Below are positions 62,591 through 64,000 of a stretch of DNA of 64,000 nucleotides, piece by piece. Origin of the DNA: CBDBIK01 sp965206145 (GTDB lineage: Bacteria > Pseudomonadota > Alphaproteobacteria > TMED109); NCBI GenBank assembly GCA_965206145.1, contig CBDBIK010000005.1, forward strand, positions 434,001-498,000, written 5' to 3'. The number at the start of each line of letters is the position of its first letter. Position 1 is the stretch's first letter. The notes below the pieces were generated by a model. It was not told the origin of the DNA, ran no database searches, and saw only the letters and a program-made list of their open reading frames with translations. The position numbers were made by a program, and so were the translations under genes.

Positions 62591-63385
62591 ATGGCTGATT
62601 CCGCACCTGCTGGCCTGCTGCCAGCGGGCATGAGGGTGCTGGTGAGCGCGGCAGCGAGCGGGATCGGTCGCGCCATCGTTGAGACGCTTGCCGGCCAAGG
62701 TGCCTGCGTGCATGCCTGTGACGTAGACGATGACGCGCGTGCCGCGTTCTCCGAGGTGCACCCCGACATTCCGATATCGGCGTGTGACGTTGCTGACGAA
62801 GCATCTGCGGAGCGTTGGGTGGCGGAAGGAATTGAAGCGCTTGGCGGCCTTGACGCCCTAGTCAACAACGCAGGCATAGGCGGGCCAACGGGGCTTGTTG
62901 AGGAGATCGATCCTGCGGAGTGGCGGCGCACGATCGATGTGGATCTCAACGGGATGTTCTACGTAACTCGCCGCGCGGTACCAACTCTCAGGGTTTCCGG
63001 CGGGGGTGCGGTGGTCAATATTTCCTCGCTGGCAGGAAAACACGGATTCCCAGGACGCTCCCCCTATTCGGCGGCGAAGTGGGCCGTTGTGGGATTCACG
63101 AAATCGCTTGCCCGTGAACTCGGTAACGACGGCATCCGGGTGAATGGCATCCAGCCCGGTTTCGTCGAAGGCCCCCGAATCGAGGCTGTTCTCGAGGCAA
63201 AGGCGAAAATGAGGAACGAAACGATGGGCCAGGTCCGTTCCCGCATCGCAGAAGTCATTTCGCTTGGTCGGTTTGTGACGGCCCAGGACATTGCCGATTC
63301 CACGCTTTTCTTGCTGTCGCCGCTGGCCCGCAACGTCTCGGGACAGGTGTTCGCCGTCGATGGCGACACGCAGATGGTTTTCTGA
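62591..63385 (+). CDS. Short-chain dehydrogenase/reductase
   Basis: 264 residues. The cofactor-binding region reads VSAAASGIGRA in place of the commoner TGxxxGIG, NNAGIGGP follows, and the active-site set is NISSLAGKHGFPGRSPYSAAKWA with Ser, Tyr and Lys. The C-terminus VSGQVFAVDGDTQMVF is typical. Asp in HACDVDD at the end of the second strand favours NAD(H). An ATG after a GGGAAAGGGGA site is the start. It is followed closely by an acyl-CoA dehydrogenase-like oxidoreductase. Confidence 0.9.
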   Translation: MADSAPAGLLPAGMRVLVSAAASGIGRAIVETLAGQGACVHACDVDDDARAAFSEVHPDIPISACDVADEASAERWVAEGIEALGGLDALVNNAGIGGPTGLVEEIDPAEWRRTIDVDLNGMFYVTRRAVPTLRVSGGGAVVNISSLAGKHGFPGRSPYSAAKWAVVGFTKSLARELGNDGIRVNGIQPGFVEGPRIEAVLEAKAKMRNETMGQVRSRIAEVISLGRFVTAQDIADSTLFLLSPLARNVSGQVFAVDGDTQMVF

Positions 63386-63389
63386 TCCG

Positions 63390-64000
63390 ATGAGTCGCGT
63401 CGCTGTCATCGGAAGCGGACTCGTGGGGCGGGGTTGGGCCATCGTCTTTGCCCGTGCAGGGCGTGTCACCTCCATTTGGGATACCGAAGACGGCAAGGCT
63501 CAGGCGGCCCGAGAGCAGATCGAGAAAGACCTCCCCGACCTTGCCGAGGCAGGGCTCCTTGGGGATGCGAGCGAGGCGGAAGTACTGGAGCGGGTGGAGG
63601 TTGCAACTTCCTTAGAAGGTGCGCTCGAAGGCGTCATTCATGTTCAGGAATGCGCACCTGAGCGGGTGGAAGTCAAGCGCGAGGTGTTTGCCACTCTCGA
63701 TGCAACGGCGGGTCTCGACACAGTGCTCGCAAGCTCTACCTCAGGGATCGTCGCCTCGGCGTTTTCCGAAGAACTTTCAGGCCGCGAACGCTGCCTTGTG
63801 GCACATCCTCTCAACCCGCCCCATCTCATCCCGCTGGTCGAGATCGTCCCTGCGCCCTGGACCTCGGAGGACACGGTTGAGAAAACAAGCACGCTGATGA
63901 GGGACGTAGGGCAATCTCCGATTCGGCTACGGAAGGAAATTCCAGGATTCGTCGTGAATCGGTTGCAGGGAGCACTCCTCGGTGAGGCTTTTCGGCTTTT
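63390..64000 (+). CDS. 3-hydroxyacyl-CoA dehydrogenase-family protein (lambda-crystallin type), 3' truncated
   Basis: The frame runs off the window after about 203 residues. The N-terminal NAD motif GSGLVGRGWAIVFARAG and the VQECAPERVEVKREVFATLD and LASSTSGIVASAF stretches match 3-hydroxyacyl-CoA dehydrogenases, and AHPLNPPHLIPLVEIVPAPWTS is typical of the lambda-crystallin/L-gulonate dehydrogenase branch. It lies four bases after the SDR and is probably co-transcribed. The substrate remains open. Confidence 0.9.
   Translation, partial: MSRVAVIGSGLVGRGWAIVFARAGRVTSIWDTEDGKAQAAREQIEKDLPDLAEAGLLGDASEAEVLERVEVATSLEGALEGVIHVQECAPERVEVKREVFATLDATAGLDTVLASSTSGIVASAFSEELSGRERCLVAHPLNPPHLIPLVEIVPAPWTSEDTVEKTSTLMRDVGQSPIRLRKEIPGFVVNRLQGALLGEAFRL

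Overview
The window is a dense housekeeping segment of an alphaproteobacterial chromosome, moderately GC-rich. I cannot fix the order; the gene neighbourhoods suggest a Rhodospirillales-like lineage. Four things support the class: separate atpIBEF'F and atpHAGDC clusters with both b and b' subunits, a circularly permuted two-piece tmRNA gene, a GAAC-N7-GTTC LexA box in front of recA, and the order ppsR-aroE-coaE-dnaQ...timA-mltA.

Layout. 1-5.7 kb: tail of a CorC/HlyC protein, an AEC transporter, a DUF2889 protein, an epoxide-hydrolase-like enzyme, two TauD/TfdA dioxygenases and a DUF3047 protein. 6-21 kb: smc, then the Fo genes (atpI, B, E, F', F), hslVU, a Baeyer-Villiger-type monooxygenase with a beta-hydroxyacid dehydrogenase, and the F1 genes (atpH-A-G-D-C) on the opposite strand, converging on the first set. 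21-28 kb: a PcaF-type thiolase, class I fumarase, the ClpXP adaptor sspB, the split ssrA gene, thyX with a repeat-bearing N-terminus, and mrp. 28-37 kb: hflK-hflC-DUF2065-degP membrane quality control, miaA, an acetolactate synthase large subunit without its small subunit, rnhB, a GATase and recA with its SOS box. 37-41 kb: bioY, a third TauD enzyme, an SDR and rmuC.

At 40.7-41.0 kb, just before ppsR, an AT-rich intergenic stretch carries DnaA-box-like motifs. It is my candidate for the replication origin. By eye, the base preference of the + strand also changes from C-leaning to G/T-leaning around this point.

41-52 kb: ppsR, aroE, coaE and dnaQ are translationally coupled. timA and mltA follow (mltA looks frameshifted), then a secreted cyclase-family protein and the histidine operon hisB-hisH-GNAT-hisA-hisF-hisI-hisE-HIT. 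52-64 kb: gshB, a BON lipoprotein, rsmI divergent from an LppC-type lipoprotein, hemW-rdgB-rph, and rsmB. rsmB carries 12 copies of an 18-residue Arg/Asp repeat encoded by a 54-bp minisatellite. An MFS transporter, an SDR and a truncated 3-hydroxyacyl-CoA dehydrogenase close the window.

Most of this is ordinary core metabolism: ATP synthesis, proteolysis, ribosome rescue, recombination, histidine and shikimate biosynthesis, and rRNA and tRNA modification. The less ordinary points are the candidate origin, the RsmB repeat, the in-frame terminator-like repeats at the start of thyX, the convergent ATP synthase halves and the broken mltA frame. I see no CRISPR array, prophage, complete insertion sequence, tRNA or rRNA gene. 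All calls come from reading the sequence without database searches.
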